Positions 1-7,032 are shown, counted from the stretch's first letter. The stretch is DNA of 8,820 nucleotides from Kiritimatiellia bacterium (GCA_017457555.1 JAFTHG010000057.1:1-8820); one strand, 5' to 3'. Numbers and translations: made by a program. The notes: generated from the letters alone by a model not told the origin.

Positions 1-1
1 T

Positions 2-538
2 CCGGTGCTAACCACCCGTGAACCCGGTGGGACGCGTCTGGGAGAAACGGTGCGTGGCATCCTGCAGTTTGATACAGCCGGTGAAAGTCCGGTCCCGACT
101 GCCGAGCTTCTGCTCTTCCTGGCCAGCCGCGCCCAACTCGTCAATAACGTGATTTTGCCGGCACTTGACCGGGGCGAATGGGTGCTCAGTGACCGTTTTT
201 GTGATTCAACCTTTGCCTATCAGGGTTACGGACGCGGCATGGATGTGGCCGAACTGCGCGCCATCAACCGTTTTGCCACACAGGGCCTGATGCCCGATTT
301 AACGCTGTTGCTCGACATTCCGCAGACCGAGAGCCGTCAGCGTGTGGCCGACCGTCAGGAAAAGGCCGACCGCTTTGAACAAGAGCGCGATGCCTTTCAT
401 CTGCGTCTGGCAGAGGGCTTCCGTGAATTGGCCGCGCAGGAACCGCAGCGCATCCGCCGCATTGACAGCACCACGCCGCAGGCAGAAACTGAAGCAACCA
501 TCTGGAATGCCGTTTTACCGCTTCTCCCCACCCCTTGA
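2..538 (+). CDS. tmk: Thymidylate kinase, 5'-truncated by the window edge
   Basis: Thymidylate kinase phosphorylates dTMP to dTDP with ATP, an essential cytoplasmic step of dTTP synthesis. The visible 178 residues begin just before the conserved TREPGGT motif, which contacts dTMP. They include the DRF motif inside VLSDRFCDSTFAYQGYGRG, the PDLTLLLDI strand, and an arginine-containing LID segment (RVADRQEKADRFEQ). Family members are about 200-215 residues with the P-loop (GxxGxGKT) near residue 10-17. Here the P-loop and roughly 30-40 residues are missing because they lie upstream of base 1. The frame is open to the left edge, so the GTG at base 5 is not a plausible start. The stop is 21 bases before fhs, which suggests cotranscription. 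I recognise the family confidently from the motifs; the N-terminus is simply outside the window. Confidence 0.95.
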   Translation, partial: PVLTTREPGGTRLGETVRGILQFDTAGESPVPTAELLLFLASRAQLVNNVILPALDRGEWVLSDRFCDSTFAYQGYGRGMDVAELRAINRFATQGLMPDLTLLLDIPQTESRQRVADRQEKADRFEQERDAFHLRLAEGFRELAAQEPQRIRRIDSTTPQAETEATIWNAVLPLLPTP

Positions 539-559
539 ACTGAACCGAAAGTCACATTT

Positions 560-2329
560 ATGAAACTTGATCCCACACAATTAAAAGACTGGCAAATCGC
601 TGAAGCCGCAGAAGAAACCATGCGCCCCATCAGCGACATCGCAACCGGACTCGGCGTGACCCCGGACGAATTAATCCCCTATGGCAAATCCTATGCCAAG
701 GTCGATGCACACGCAATTCTGGCACGTACCGGTGGCGTTCAGAAGGCCAAATACATTGATGTCACCGCCATTACCCCGACACCGCTGGGTGAAGGTAAGA
801 CCACGACGACCGTCGGCCTGCTGGAAGGTTTGGGACGTCTGGGCAAAAACTGCTGCGGCACCATCCGTCAGCCATCCGGTGGCCCTACCTTCAATATTAA
901 AGGCGGCGCAGCTGGTGGCGGTTTGGCACAGGTCATCCCATTGACCCCCCTCTCGCTCGGCCTGACAGGTGACTTTGACTCCGTAGAAAAGGCCAACAAC
1001 CTCTGCATGGTGGCCCTCAATGCACGCATGCAGCACGAGCGCAACCACGACGACGCCTGGCTCGCCACCAAGGGTTTGACGCGTTTGGATATCGACCCGG
1101 AGCGCGTCCAGATGCGCTGGGCTCTGGACTTCTGTGCGCAGGGTTTGCGCCAGATTCGCATCGGCATGGGCGCCGGCACACTCAATGGGTTTGAAACCGA
1201 CTCCGGCTTTTACATCACCGTAGCCTCCGAAGTGATGGCCATTCTCGCCGTAGCAGCAGTCTTAGCCGACCTGCGGAAGCGCATTGGTCGCATCATCGTG
1301 GCCTACTCCAAGGACGGCAAACCCGTCACAGCAGACGATTTGGAAGTCGGCGGTGCAATGACAGCATGGCTCGTCCGCGCCATCAACCCCACCCTGATGC
1401 AGACGTTGGAAGGTCAGCCGGTGCTCGTACACGCGGGCCCCTTCGCCAATATCGCCATCGGGCAGAACTCCGTCATTGCCGACCGTGTGGGTTGTGCGCT
1501 CGCCGATTATGTGGTGACAGAGAGCGGCTTTGCCTCCGATATGGGCTTTGAAAAGTTCTGGAATATCAAGTGCCGTTGCTCCGGATTGAAGCCGGATGCC
1601 GTCGTCCTCGTGGCGACTGTCCGCGCGCTGAAGCGCCATGGAGGTGGCCCAGATGTGAAGCCCGGTACGCCGTTGGACGTGGCCTATACGCAGGAAAATC
1701 TGGAACTCCTGGAAGCAGGCTGCCGCTCCAACCTCCTCGCACACATTGATATTATCCGCCGTGCAGGCATCCGCCCTGTGGTCTGCCTCAACCACTTCTA
1801 CACCGACACCGATGCGGAAGTGGCACTGGTCAAGCAGATTACCGAAGAGGCAGGTTGCCGCTTTGCCCTCTCGAAACATTGGGAAAAGGGTGGCGAAGGC
1901 GCCGAAGAATTGGCCAAACAGGTCATCGCCGCTTGCGAAGATCCGGTGGACTTCCACTATCTCTGCGACCTCTCCGAACCCCTCTCGGTGCGTATCGAGA
2001 AGCAGGTGAAGGAAGTCTATGGCGGTGATGGCGTGGATTACGAACCCACTGCGCTCGCCAAATTGAAAGCCTTTGAAGCCAATCCTGAAACCGCCTCTCT
2101 GCCGGTTTGCATGGCAAAGACGCAATATTCCCTCTCGGATGATGCCGCCAAGATTGGCCGTCCGACCGGATGGCGTCTGAAAGTGCAGGACATCTTAATC
2201 TATCAGGGTGCAGGCTTCATCGTGCCTGTTTCCGGAAAGATTATGTTGATGCCCGGCACCTCTGCCAACCCCGCCTACCGTCGTGTGGACGTGGACGTGG
2301 AAACGGGCAAGGTAAAGGGTCTTTTCTAA
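560..2329 (+). CDS. fhs: Formate-tetrahydrofolate ligase (10-formyl-THF synthetase), long variant
   Basis: This enzyme condenses formate with tetrahydrofolate using ATP to give 10-formyl-THF, which feeds purine and formyl-Met synthesis and, in some anaerobes, the methyl branch of the Wood-Ljungdahl pathway. The 589-residue product carries the nucleotide-binding loop TPLGEGKTTTT (about residues 74-84), the glycine-rich NIKGGAAGGG segment (112-121), and a near-exact match to the second family signature, VATVRALKRHGG (351-362). Classical homologues are about 556-560 residues. The extra length includes an N-terminal helix (LDPTQLKDWQIAEAAE) and matches the long variant I recall from Desulfovibrio, as does the C-terminal end RVDVDVETGKVKGLF. 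The first signature usually ends in Tyr and starts with Gly (GxKGGAAGGGY), whereas here it is Asn-Ile-Lys and Leu. The ATG at 560 lacks a strong Shine-Dalgarno but is chosen because the N-terminus matches the family. It is probably translated from a tmk-fhs message. Confidence 0.96.
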   Translation: MKLDPTQLKDWQIAEAAEETMRPISDIATGLGVTPDELIPYGKSYAKVDAHAILARTGGVQKAKYIDVTAITPTPLGEGKTTTTVGLLEGLGRLGKNCCGTIRQPSGGPTFNIKGGAAGGGLAQVIPLTPLSLGLTGDFDSVEKANNLCMVALNARMQHERNHDDAWLATKGLTRLDIDPERVQMRWALDFCAQGLRQIRIGMGAGTLNGFETDSGFYITVASEVMAILAVAAVLADLRKRIGRIIVAYSKDGKPVTADDLEVGGAMTAWLVRAINPTLMQTLEGQPVLVHAGPFANIAIGQNSVIADRVGCALADYVVTESGFASDMGFEKFWNIKCRCSGLKPDAVVLVATVRALKRHGGGPDVKPGTPLDVAYTQENLELLEAGCRSNLLAHIDIIRRAGIRPVVCLNHFYTDTDAEVALVKQITEEAGCRFALSKHWEKGGEGAEELAKQVIAACEDPVDFHYLCDLSEPLSVRIEKQVKEVYGGDGVDYEPTALAKLKAFEANPETASLPVCMAKTQYSLSDDAAKIGRPTGWRLKVQDILIYQGAGFIVPVSGKIMLMPGTSANPAYRRVDVDVETGKVKGLF

Positions 2330-2345
2330 TCGGGTAACCCTGTGA

Positions 2346-2370
2346 GGGACGTGCGATTCGCGCACGCCCC
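2346..2370 (+). promoter_or_regulatory. GC-rich hairpin between fhs and panB
   Basis: The arms CGTGCG (2350-2355) and CGCACG (2361-2366) pair around the loop ATTCG. After one A-C mismatch the stem can extend by three G-C pairs (2346-2348 with 2368-2370). No T-run follows, so it is unlikely to be an intrinsic terminator. It sits 10 bases before the GGGAG ribosome binding site of panB. It could be an RNA processing or stability element, or an attenuation-type structure; the function is not known. Confidence 0.4.
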
Positions 2371-2392
2371 GCCCGCTTTGGGAGATTTGATT

Positions 2393-3196
2393 ATGCGTAA
2401 TTGGACACCCGGCAAGATCCGCGCCCTCAAAGGAAAGCGTAAATTTGCCACCGTTACCTGTTACGATGCCACCAGTGCATCCATTCTTGAAACCCTCGGT
2501 AGCGACACCTTCCCGTTGGTGCTCGTAGGCGATTCGCTCGGCAACACAATGCAAGGCCACGACACTGCCCTGCCTGTGACGGTGGATGACATCATCTACC
2601 ACACCCGTTGCGTCGGACGGATCCTGCGGAATTCCCTCTTGCTCTCCGACTTGCCTTTCGGCTCTTATCAAGCCAATGATGACGATGGTTTCCGCGCGGC
2701 AATCCGTATTATTAAGGAAGGGGGCGCCGATGCCGTTAAATTGGAAGGGGGCGAACGTTGCCTTGCGCTGGTGCGCCGTCTGGTTGAGGCAGGCATTCCG
2801 GTTTGCGGTCATCTGGGATTGACGCCGCAGTCCTGTCTGGCGATGGGCTTCCGTGTGCAGGCTCGTGACGAACAGGCCGCAGAGCGCCTGATTGAAGAAG
2901 CCAAGCTGTTGGAAGCAGCAGGCTGCTTTGCACTTGTCGTGGAGTGCATTCCCTCGGCATTGGGCGCAAAAGTGGCTGCAGCACTCTCCATTCCCGTGAT
3001 TGGCATTGGCGCAGGAGCTGACACAGACGCACAGATTCTCGTCTGGCAAGACCTTCTGGGACTGAACCAAAACAAACTGGCCAAGTTCGTACGCCGATTC
3101 GGCAACTTAGGCGAAGTCGCTCAAACAGCCTTGACCGACTATGCCACCGCCGTTGAAAATGGCACCTATCCCGCCCCGGAAGAATCCTACGCTTAA
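2393..3196 (+). CDS. panB: 3-methyl-2-oxobutanoate hydroxymethyltransferase
   Basis: PanB transfers a hydroxymethyl group from 5,10-methylene-THF to alpha-ketoisovalerate to form ketopantoate, the first committed step of pantothenate and coenzyme A synthesis. It is a cytoplasmic TIM-barrel enzyme. The 267-residue product matches the usual length (E. coli 264). Magnesium ligands are recognisable by alignment from memory: Asp47 in VGDSLG, Asp86 in LSDLPF and Glu118 in KLEGG. The catalytic Glu184 lies in VVECIP. Further family blocks are QGHDTALPVTVDDI, CGHLGLTPQS and IPVIGIGAG. The ATG at 2393 has a GGGAG Shine-Dalgarno at 2380-2384. The frame is open upstream to a GTG at 2342, but that start would translate through the hairpin and add 17 residues not found in the family. 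A methylene-THF-using enzyme beside fhs suggests a shared folate theme. No panC or panD is visible. Confidence 0.97.
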   Translation: MRNWTPGKIRALKGKRKFATVTCYDATSASILETLGSDTFPLVLVGDSLGNTMQGHDTALPVTVDDIIYHTRCVGRILRNSLLLSDLPFGSYQANDDDGFRAAIRIIKEGGADAVKLEGGERCLALVRRLVEAGIPVCGHLGLTPQSCLAMGFRVQARDEQAAERLIEEAKLLEAAGCFALVVECIPSALGAKVAAALSIPVIGIGAGADTDAQILVWQDLLGLNQNKLAKFVRRFGNLGEVAQTALTDYATAVENGTYPAPEESYA

Positions 3197-3221
3197 GGCG
3201 CATATTCCGCTCAAACACCGG

Positions 3222-3251
3222 AAAGCACTGCCTGAACCGGTGGTGCTTTTT
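3222..3251 (+). terminator. Probable intrinsic terminator after panB
   Basis: An 11-pair stem joins AAAGCACTGCC (3222-3232) to GGTGGTGCTTT (3239-3249) with a six-base loop, and the T-run reaches 3251. Two of the pairs are G-T wobbles. It starts 25 bases after the panB stop, which is a normal place for the end of the tmk-fhs-panB unit. Confidence 0.7.
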
Positions 3252-3384
3252 GGTATCACCGCCTCAAGCACTCCTGACATACAACATTTAAAGAAAAAGG
3301 TATCGCCGTCCCCTTTCAGCGCTTCAAAAAGACAATTTTCTGCCCTTTGAATGCGCTTTTTTAAGGGAATACACGAAAATCTGC

Positions 3385-3414
3385 TTGTTTTTTCATCTGC
3401 AGATGTGTTATTTT
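3385..3414 (+). promoter_or_regulatory. Candidate promoter for rplM-rpsI
   Basis: TTGTTT (3385-3390) and TATTTT (3409-3414) are separated by 18 bases, a weak but correctly spaced sigma70-like pair. It lies downstream of the panB terminator and about 150 bases before rplM. A second, poorer pair is TTGAAT (3346-3351) with TACACG 17 bases later. The rest of the 311-base gap 3252-3562 holds no convincing gene. A 69-codon frame at 3351-3560 lacks a ribosome binding site and any recognisable motif. Confidence 0.3.
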
Positions 3415-3453
3415 ATGTGGACTTATGTGCGGAATTGACGAAGTACATACCAA

Positions 3454-3555
3454 CTCCCTGGTGCTTTGTCCCGGCAGAATCCGCGCAACAACGGCTCCCT
3501 GATCCCGGACCGATGAAGGCGATCCAAGTGGAGCTACAGTTAATGAAAGACAGGG
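3454..3555 (+). promoter_or_regulatory. rplM leader with repeated CTCCCTG/TCCCGG blocks that can pair with the ribosome binding site
   Basis: The leader contains CTCCCTG followed by TCCCGG twice (3454-3474, and more tightly at 3495-3508). Both CCCTG segments (3456-3460 and 3497-3501) are complementary to CAGGG at 3551-3555, the only Shine-Dalgarno-like sequence before the rplM ATG at 3563. Two alternative pairings that mask the ribosome binding site are therefore possible. The E. coli rplM-rpsI operon is known to be autogenously controlled by L13, so a control leader is plausible. The structure here is only read by eye. Confidence 0.3.
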
Positions 3556-3562
3556 TATAAAC

Positions 3563-3997
3563 ATGACAAAGACGACTCTTCCTGAGTTGCCCAGCAATGA
3601 CAACCGCAAGTGGTACATTGTCGATGCGGCAGACAAGCCCCTCGGCCGTTTGGCTGTGAAAGTGGCTAATGTGCTTCGCGGTAAAGACAAAGCAGATTTC
3701 GCTCCTTCCGTGGACACCGGTGCATTCGTGATCGTGATCAATGCACAGAAGGTGGCTCTCACCGGTAAGAAGAACGAGCAGAAGCAGTATGTGGACTTCA
3801 CCGGATGGCGTGGCGGTCTCTCCAAGACCCCGGCTAACGTGATCCGTGAGAAGAACCCGACGCGTTTGATTAATGACGCTGTTTGGGGCATGCTTCCGAA
3901 GAACAACACCGCCGACATCCGTATGACCCGCTTGAAAGTCTACGCCGGTGCCGAACATCCTCACGCGGCTCAGAAGCCTGAACCGCTCAGCATCTGA
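3563..3997 (+). CDS. rplM: 50S ribosomal protein L13
   Basis: L13 is an early-assembling 23S rRNA-binding protein of the large ribosomal subunit. The 144-residue product is close to the usual 142. Recognisable blocks are WYIVDAADKPLGRLA (17-31), the FVIVINAQKVALTGKK strand and loop (55-70), the TGWRGGL turn (80-86), and the C-terminal family signature region from AVWGMLPKN (106-114) through RLKVYAGAEHPHAAQKP (123-139). The start ATG has only a weak Shine-Dalgarno (CAGGG, 3551-3555). Twenty-five bases separate its stop from rpsI, the standard L13-S9 arrangement. Codon choice is strongly biased (for example many GGT, CGT and AAG), as expected for a highly expressed gene. Confidence 0.98.
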   Translation: MTKTTLPELPSNDNRKWYIVDAADKPLGRLAVKVANVLRGKDKADFAPSVDTGAFVIVINAQKVALTGKKNEQKQYVDFTGWRGGLSKTPANVIREKNPTRLINDAVWGMLPKNNTADIRMTRLKVYAGAEHPHAAQKPEPLSI

Positions 3998-4022
3998 TTG
4001 TCTTCGAAAGGATTGACCACAA

Positions 4023-4415
4023 ATGGCTAACGAACTCACTAAAGGTACCGGTCGCCGTAAAACCGCAGTCGCACACATCCGTTTGATTGCCGGTGAAGGC
4101 AAGTGGACCATCAATGGCGTTGACGCTGAGCGTTATATCCCCAGCGAATCGCTCCGCGCTTACATCAATCAGCCTTTCGCAATGACCGATCTCGTCGGCA
4201 AGTATGACGTGCTCGTTTCGGCTAAGGGTGGCGGCATTGCCGGCCAGGCCGGTGCAATGCGTCACGCCCTCGCTCGCGCACTCTGCGCTTTGGACGCTTC
4301 CTATCGTGAAGTGCTCAAGAAGGCTGGCTGCCTGACTCGCGATTCCCGCATGAAAGAACGTAAGAAACCCGGTCAGCGTGGTGCTCGCGCCCGCTTCCAG
4401 TTCTCGAAGCGTTAA
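4023..4415 (+). CDS. rpsI: 30S ribosomal protein S9
   Basis: S9 belongs to the small-subunit head; its C-terminal tail reaches the P-site tRNA. The 130-residue product has the family length. It shows the N-terminal GTGRRKTAVA block (8-17), the glycine-rich signature GGGIAGQAGAMRHALARAL (69-87), and the basic tail with RDSRMKERKKPGQRGARAR (106-124) ending in the invariant SKR that contacts tRNA. The Shine-Dalgarno AAAGGA (4007-4012) is well placed before the ATG. It is the second gene of the rplM-rpsI operon, which appears to end just downstream. Confidence 0.98.
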   Translation: MANELTKGTGRRKTAVAHIRLIAGEGKWTINGVDAERYIPSESLRAYINQPFAMTDLVGKYDVLVSAKGGGIAGQAGAMRHALARALCALDASYREVLKKAGCLTRDSRMKERKKPGQRGARARFQFSKR

Positions 4416-4422
4416 ACCGTCT

Positions 4423-4439
4423 TGCAGGATTTTCCTGCA
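4423..4439 (+). repeat. Perfect short hairpin just after rpsI
   Basis: TGCAGGA (4423-4429) and TCCTGCA (4433-4439) are exact complements around a three-base T loop, starting eight bases past the rpsI stop codon. There is no T-run directly after it. It may protect the 3' end of the ribosomal message or act together with the larger hairpin that follows. Confidence 0.5.
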
Positions 4440-4448
4440 CAGACTTCC

Positions 4449-4490
4449 GAAGGGGGCGGACGTCTTCATCCGAGGACGTCGCCCTTCTTT
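4449..4490 (+). terminator. Probable terminator of the rplM-rpsI operon
   Basis: GAAGGGGGCGGACGTC (4449-4464) pairs with GACGTCGCCCTTC (4475-4487) with small bulges on the left arm, giving a strong GC-rich stem. A short T-rich stretch follows (TTT at 4488-4490, then CGCATTC). The tail is weak for an intrinsic terminator, so read-through into the helicase gene is possible. Confidence 0.6.
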
Positions 4491-4557
4491 CGCATTCTAT
4501 CTGGGAGTCTCGGGTCGCCATTACGCAGCCTAAGCCTGGATACTCACCGACTTTTCC

Positions 4558-4564
4558 AAGGAGG
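4558..4564 (+). promoter_or_regulatory. Shine-Dalgarno fixing the helicase start
   Basis: AAGGAGG, a perfect match to the anti-Shine-Dalgarno complement, lies 10 bases before the ATG at 4575. The frame is open further upstream to a TTG at 4422, but that region is the rpsI terminator area. This site therefore decides the start. Confidence 0.85.
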
Positions 4565-4574
4565 ACGCCACCTC

Positions 4575-6869
4575 ATGGGTCTTCTTTCCAAAATCAAATC
4601 GGTTCTTGGCCTCAACAAAGCCAAACCGACACAAAAGCACGTTGCCGAACGGCCCTCTGACAAGCGCCAACGTCAACATCAACATCCGAAAAAGGGACAG
4701 GGACAATACCGTTCGCGTACGGCCCGCCCCACAAAGGGTGCTGAAGCGCACACCGCTGAACACGCGCAACAGACGAAACCCCAGCGGGACCCTGCCAAGC
4801 AACACTCCCACGGCACACACTCTCATCGCAAGCCAGGCGATTCTACGGGTGAAGCCAAAACACCGCGTCAAGATTCTAAAAACCGCAAGAATAACCGCCG
4901 TGGGCGAAATCAATACAACCATCACCGTCCTGCCGCCGAAGAGCAGAACCGGACGGAACGTAAGCCTCGTCTCCTGCTTCCCAACACACCAGACGGTATA
5001 GAACGTCCCGGCGGTGCATTCACCAAAGAACAGTTGAAAGCCTATGCCGCAGCCCACGCCGCATGGGACCCGGCCTCTTACGACGTGCCGGAAGCAGAAG
5101 GGAAGAAGCGTTTCACCGACTTCAATCTTCCCTCCGAAATCCTTCACGCTGTTGCAGATTTGGAATTTCAGTACTGCACACCGATTCAGGCGCAGTCGCT
5201 GGAATATTCGCTCGCCGGGAAAAATGTTGCCGGACGCGCTCAGACAGGAACAGGGAAAACTGCTGCATTCCTGATTGCCGTCTTAACACGTTATCTCCGC
5301 ACGCCGGAAAAGCGCAATTTGAAACCCGGTACACCGCGAGCACTGATTCTTGCCCCTACCCGCGAACTGGTCATTCAGATTTGCAAAGATGCCGAAGCGC
5401 TCGGCCGCTATTGTGGAGATGTTCGCTCTCTGGCTGTTTATGGCGGTATGGATTACAATCGTCAGCGTCGCGAATTGGAAGACGAACCAGTAGACCTTCT
5501 GGTCGCAACACCGGGCCGTCTGATTGACTTTGTACGGAATCACATCGTTGATCTGCGTCAGGTAGACACGCTCGTGATTGACGAAGCCGACCGTATGTTA
5601 GACATGGGCTTTATCCCGGACGTGCGTACGATTGTGAATCGTCTGCCGGATCGTGACCATCGTTGCACAATGTTGTATTCGGCAACATTGAACGAAACCG
5701 TGATGAATCTGGCAGCCATGTGGATGCGTGATCCGGTGCGTGTTGAGATCGAATCGGACAGCCTCGCCACGGATACCGTGCGCCAACTCGTCTATATCGC
5801 ACGTTCGGAAGAGAAGTTCACCCTCCTCTACAATCATTTGGCCAAATATCCTGATGCACGTACCATTATTTTCTGCAACCGCAAGTTTACCACCGAGCGG
5901 ATTTGCGAAAACCTGCGCCGCAGAGGAATTCCCTGCGAAATGCTCTCCGGAGATGTCAATCAGGTCAAGCGCTTGAAGATTCTGGAAGCCTTCCGTGCGG
6001 GTAACATCCGCACCGTGGTAGCTACAGATGTGGCAGGGCGCGGCATTCACGTGGATGACATTCAGTTTGTCGTCAATTACGACTTCCCCTACGAACCCGA
6101 AGATTACGTGCATCGTATCGGCCGTACAGGTCGTGCAGGAAACACAGGCACCGCCATTTCCTTTGCGGATGAAAACGAAAGTTTCACGATTCCCGACATT
6201 GAAGCCTACATCAATGAACCCTTGAAGTGCATTATGCCAGAGGAATGGATGTTCGCTGAATTGCCACCGTTGCAACCGCGCAATCGTAAGCATGGCAAGA
6301 AGGATGCGCCTCAAGCCGAAGCAGAATCTGTAACCACTGCCACACCGGCAGAAGATACTGTTCCTGCGGATTCCGCCACAGAACCTGCAGAAGCTCCAGT
6401 AGAAGTAACGGTTCCAGAAACAGAAGCACCAAACGTTGTGCCTGACGTTACAACAGAAAAACCCACCGATAATACTCCTGCTCCGACAGAAGTTGCAACA
6501 ACAGAGCCTACTGAAACGGTTGAACAAGCCGTAAAGGCAGAACCACCAGCAACGGTAGGACCTCCGACACAGAAGAAAGCGCCGGCAGTACGTAAAGAAA
6601 AATCGGCCGCGAAGACCTCAAAATCGGTTCGTCCGGAACGTGAACCCCGCTTTAAGCCACGTGGTGAAAAGCCGCAACGCAAGGCGAAAGAAGGTTCCCG
6701 TGCTCCGCGTTCCTCCAAGCCTGTGGCACAACGTTTTGCCCGTACGCAAGCAGATGGTCCGAGGGATGGTTCGGAGAGCCATCACGCCGCGCCAATTACC
6801 ATGCGCCCCATTTACACGCCCGGTCATCGTGGACCGATCGCCGATGAATGGACGCCCGGTCAATCGTAG
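4575..6869 (+). CDS. DEAD-box ATP-dependent RNA helicase, RhlB-like, with long low-complexity tails
   Basis: DEAD-box helicases unwind short RNA duplexes in ribosome assembly and mRNA decay. The 764-residue product has a complete core from about residue 180 to 560: Q-motif region (FTDFNLPSEI, then CTPIQAQ), motif I AQTGTGKT (222-229), Ia PTREL, TPGRL, motif II DEAD (336-339), motif III SAT (369-371), motif IV IIFCNRK, motif V ATDVAGRG (483-490) and motif VI HRIGRTGRAG (513-522). Core wording such as VNYDFPYEPEDYVHRIGR and the following DIEAYI segment resembles RhlB more than DbpA or CsdA. The roughly 180-residue N-terminus is rich in Lys, Arg, Gln and His. The C-terminus has an acidic Pro/Thr/Glu/Ala stretch (about 575-665) followed by a Lys/Arg-rich tail. 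Such tails often bind RNA or, in RhlB, a degradosome partner. The neighbouring ribosomal operon is consistent with an RNA role but proves nothing. The specific subfamily is my inference. Confidence 0.95.
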   Translation: MGLLSKIKSVLGLNKAKPTQKHVAERPSDKRQRQHQHPKKGQGQYRSRTARPTKGAEAHTAEHAQQTKPQRDPAKQHSHGTHSHRKPGDSTGEAKTPRQDSKNRKNNRRGRNQYNHHRPAAEEQNRTERKPRLLLPNTPDGIERPGGAFTKEQLKAYAAAHAAWDPASYDVPEAEGKKRFTDFNLPSEILHAVADLEFQYCTPIQAQSLEYSLAGKNVAGRAQTGTGKTAAFLIAVLTRYLRTPEKRNLKPGTPRALILAPTRELVIQICKDAEALGRYCGDVRSLAVYGGMDYNRQRRELEDEPVDLLVATPGRLIDFVRNHIVDLRQVDTLVIDEADRMLDMGFIPDVRTIVNRLPDRDHRCTMLYSATLNETVMNLAAMWMRDPVRVEIESDSLATDTVRQLVYIARSEEKFTLLYNHLAKYPDARTIIFCNRKFTTERICENLRRRGIPCEMLSGDVNQVKRLKILEAFRAGNIRTVVATDVAGRGIHVDDIQFVVNYDFPYEPEDYVHRIGRTGRAGNTGTAISFADENESFTIPDIEAYINEPLKCIMPEEWMFAELPPLQPRNRKHGKKDAPQAEAESVTTATPAEDTVPADSATEPAEAPVEVTVPETEAPNVVPDVTTEKPTDNTPAPTEVATTEPTETVEQAVKAEPPATVGPPTQKKAPAVRKEKSAAKTSKSVRPEREPRFKPRGEKPQRKAKEGSRAPRSSKPVAQRFARTQADGPRDGSESHHAAPITMRPIYTPGHRGPIADEWTPGQS

Positions 6870-6891
6870 CCAAGGTGTCACCCTTATCCAG

Positions 6892-6925
6892 AAGGACCGG
6901 AGCGTTTATGCTCCGGTCCTTTTTT
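6892..6925 (+). terminator. Strong intrinsic terminator after the helicase
   Basis: A perfect 12-pair stem joins AAGGACCGGAGC (6892-6903) to GCTCCGGTCCTT (6910-6921) across the loop GTTTAT, followed by a T-run to 6925. It starts 22 bases past the TAG stop. It cleanly separates the housekeeping genes from the secretion cassette, which therefore needs its own promoter. Confidence 0.95.
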
Positions 6926-6973
6926 ATTGTAAAAATCTCTTTTCTTCCCAAACGCCGTAACTTTACCTGATAT

Positions 6974-7021
6974 TTGACGTTTATCGGGGTGTATTAACGG
7001 TGTAAAACGGTTTAACGTCAA
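6974..7021 (+). promoter_or_regulatory. Inverted repeat upstream of the secretion cassette, possible operator/promoter region
   Basis: TTGACGTT (6974-6981) and AACGTCAA (7014-7021) are perfect reverse complements, with 40 bases between the starts of the two arms. TTGACG would make a good -35 element, but the nearby -10-like sequences TATTAA (6992) and TGTAAA (7001) are at 12 and 21 bases, neither at normal spacing. The region lies after a strong terminator and before the first cassette gene, so it should contain the promoter. I cannot place the promoter exactly. Confidence 0.45.
6996..7011 (+). repeat. Direct repeat AACGGT with 10-base period
   Basis: AACGGT occurs at 6996-7001 and 7006-7011, one helical turn apart, inside the inverted repeat. 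AACGTC follows at 7014 and AACGCCGT lies earlier at 6951. Same-face repeats of this kind can be activator half-sites, but the motif is short and could be chance. Confidence 0.4.
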
Positions 7022-7032
7022 GCCGTACAACA

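Noticed and set aside
5..7. GTG as start of the tmk gene
   Set aside because: It would lack the P-loop, and the frame is open to the left edge, so the gene begins outside the window.
1262..2125. Long open frame on the minus strand inside fhs
   Set aside because: Its product is not recognisable and the + strand frame is an unambiguous enzyme; it follows from codon bias.
2342..2392. GTG-initiated N-terminal extension of panB
   Set aside because: It would translate the hairpin, lacks family similarity, and the ATG at 2393 has a proper GGGAG site and gives the normal PanB length.
2195..3070. Long open minus-strand frame across fhs and panB
   Set aside because: It spans two well-identified + strand genes and shows no family motif.
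3141..3560. Two 69-codon frames between panB and rplM (3141-3350 and 3351-3560)
   Set aside because: No ribosome binding site or recognisable motif; the first runs over the panB end and terminator, and the second covers the likely promoter and leader of rplM.
4422..4574. TTG-initiated 51-residue extension of the helicase
   Set aside because: It overlaps both hairpins after rpsI, while AAGGAGG before the ATG at 4575 gives a clear start.
5598..6527. 309-codon minus-strand frame inside the helicase
   Set aside because: Cys/Phe/Arg-rich composition is the antisense image of the helicase codons, with no domain seen.
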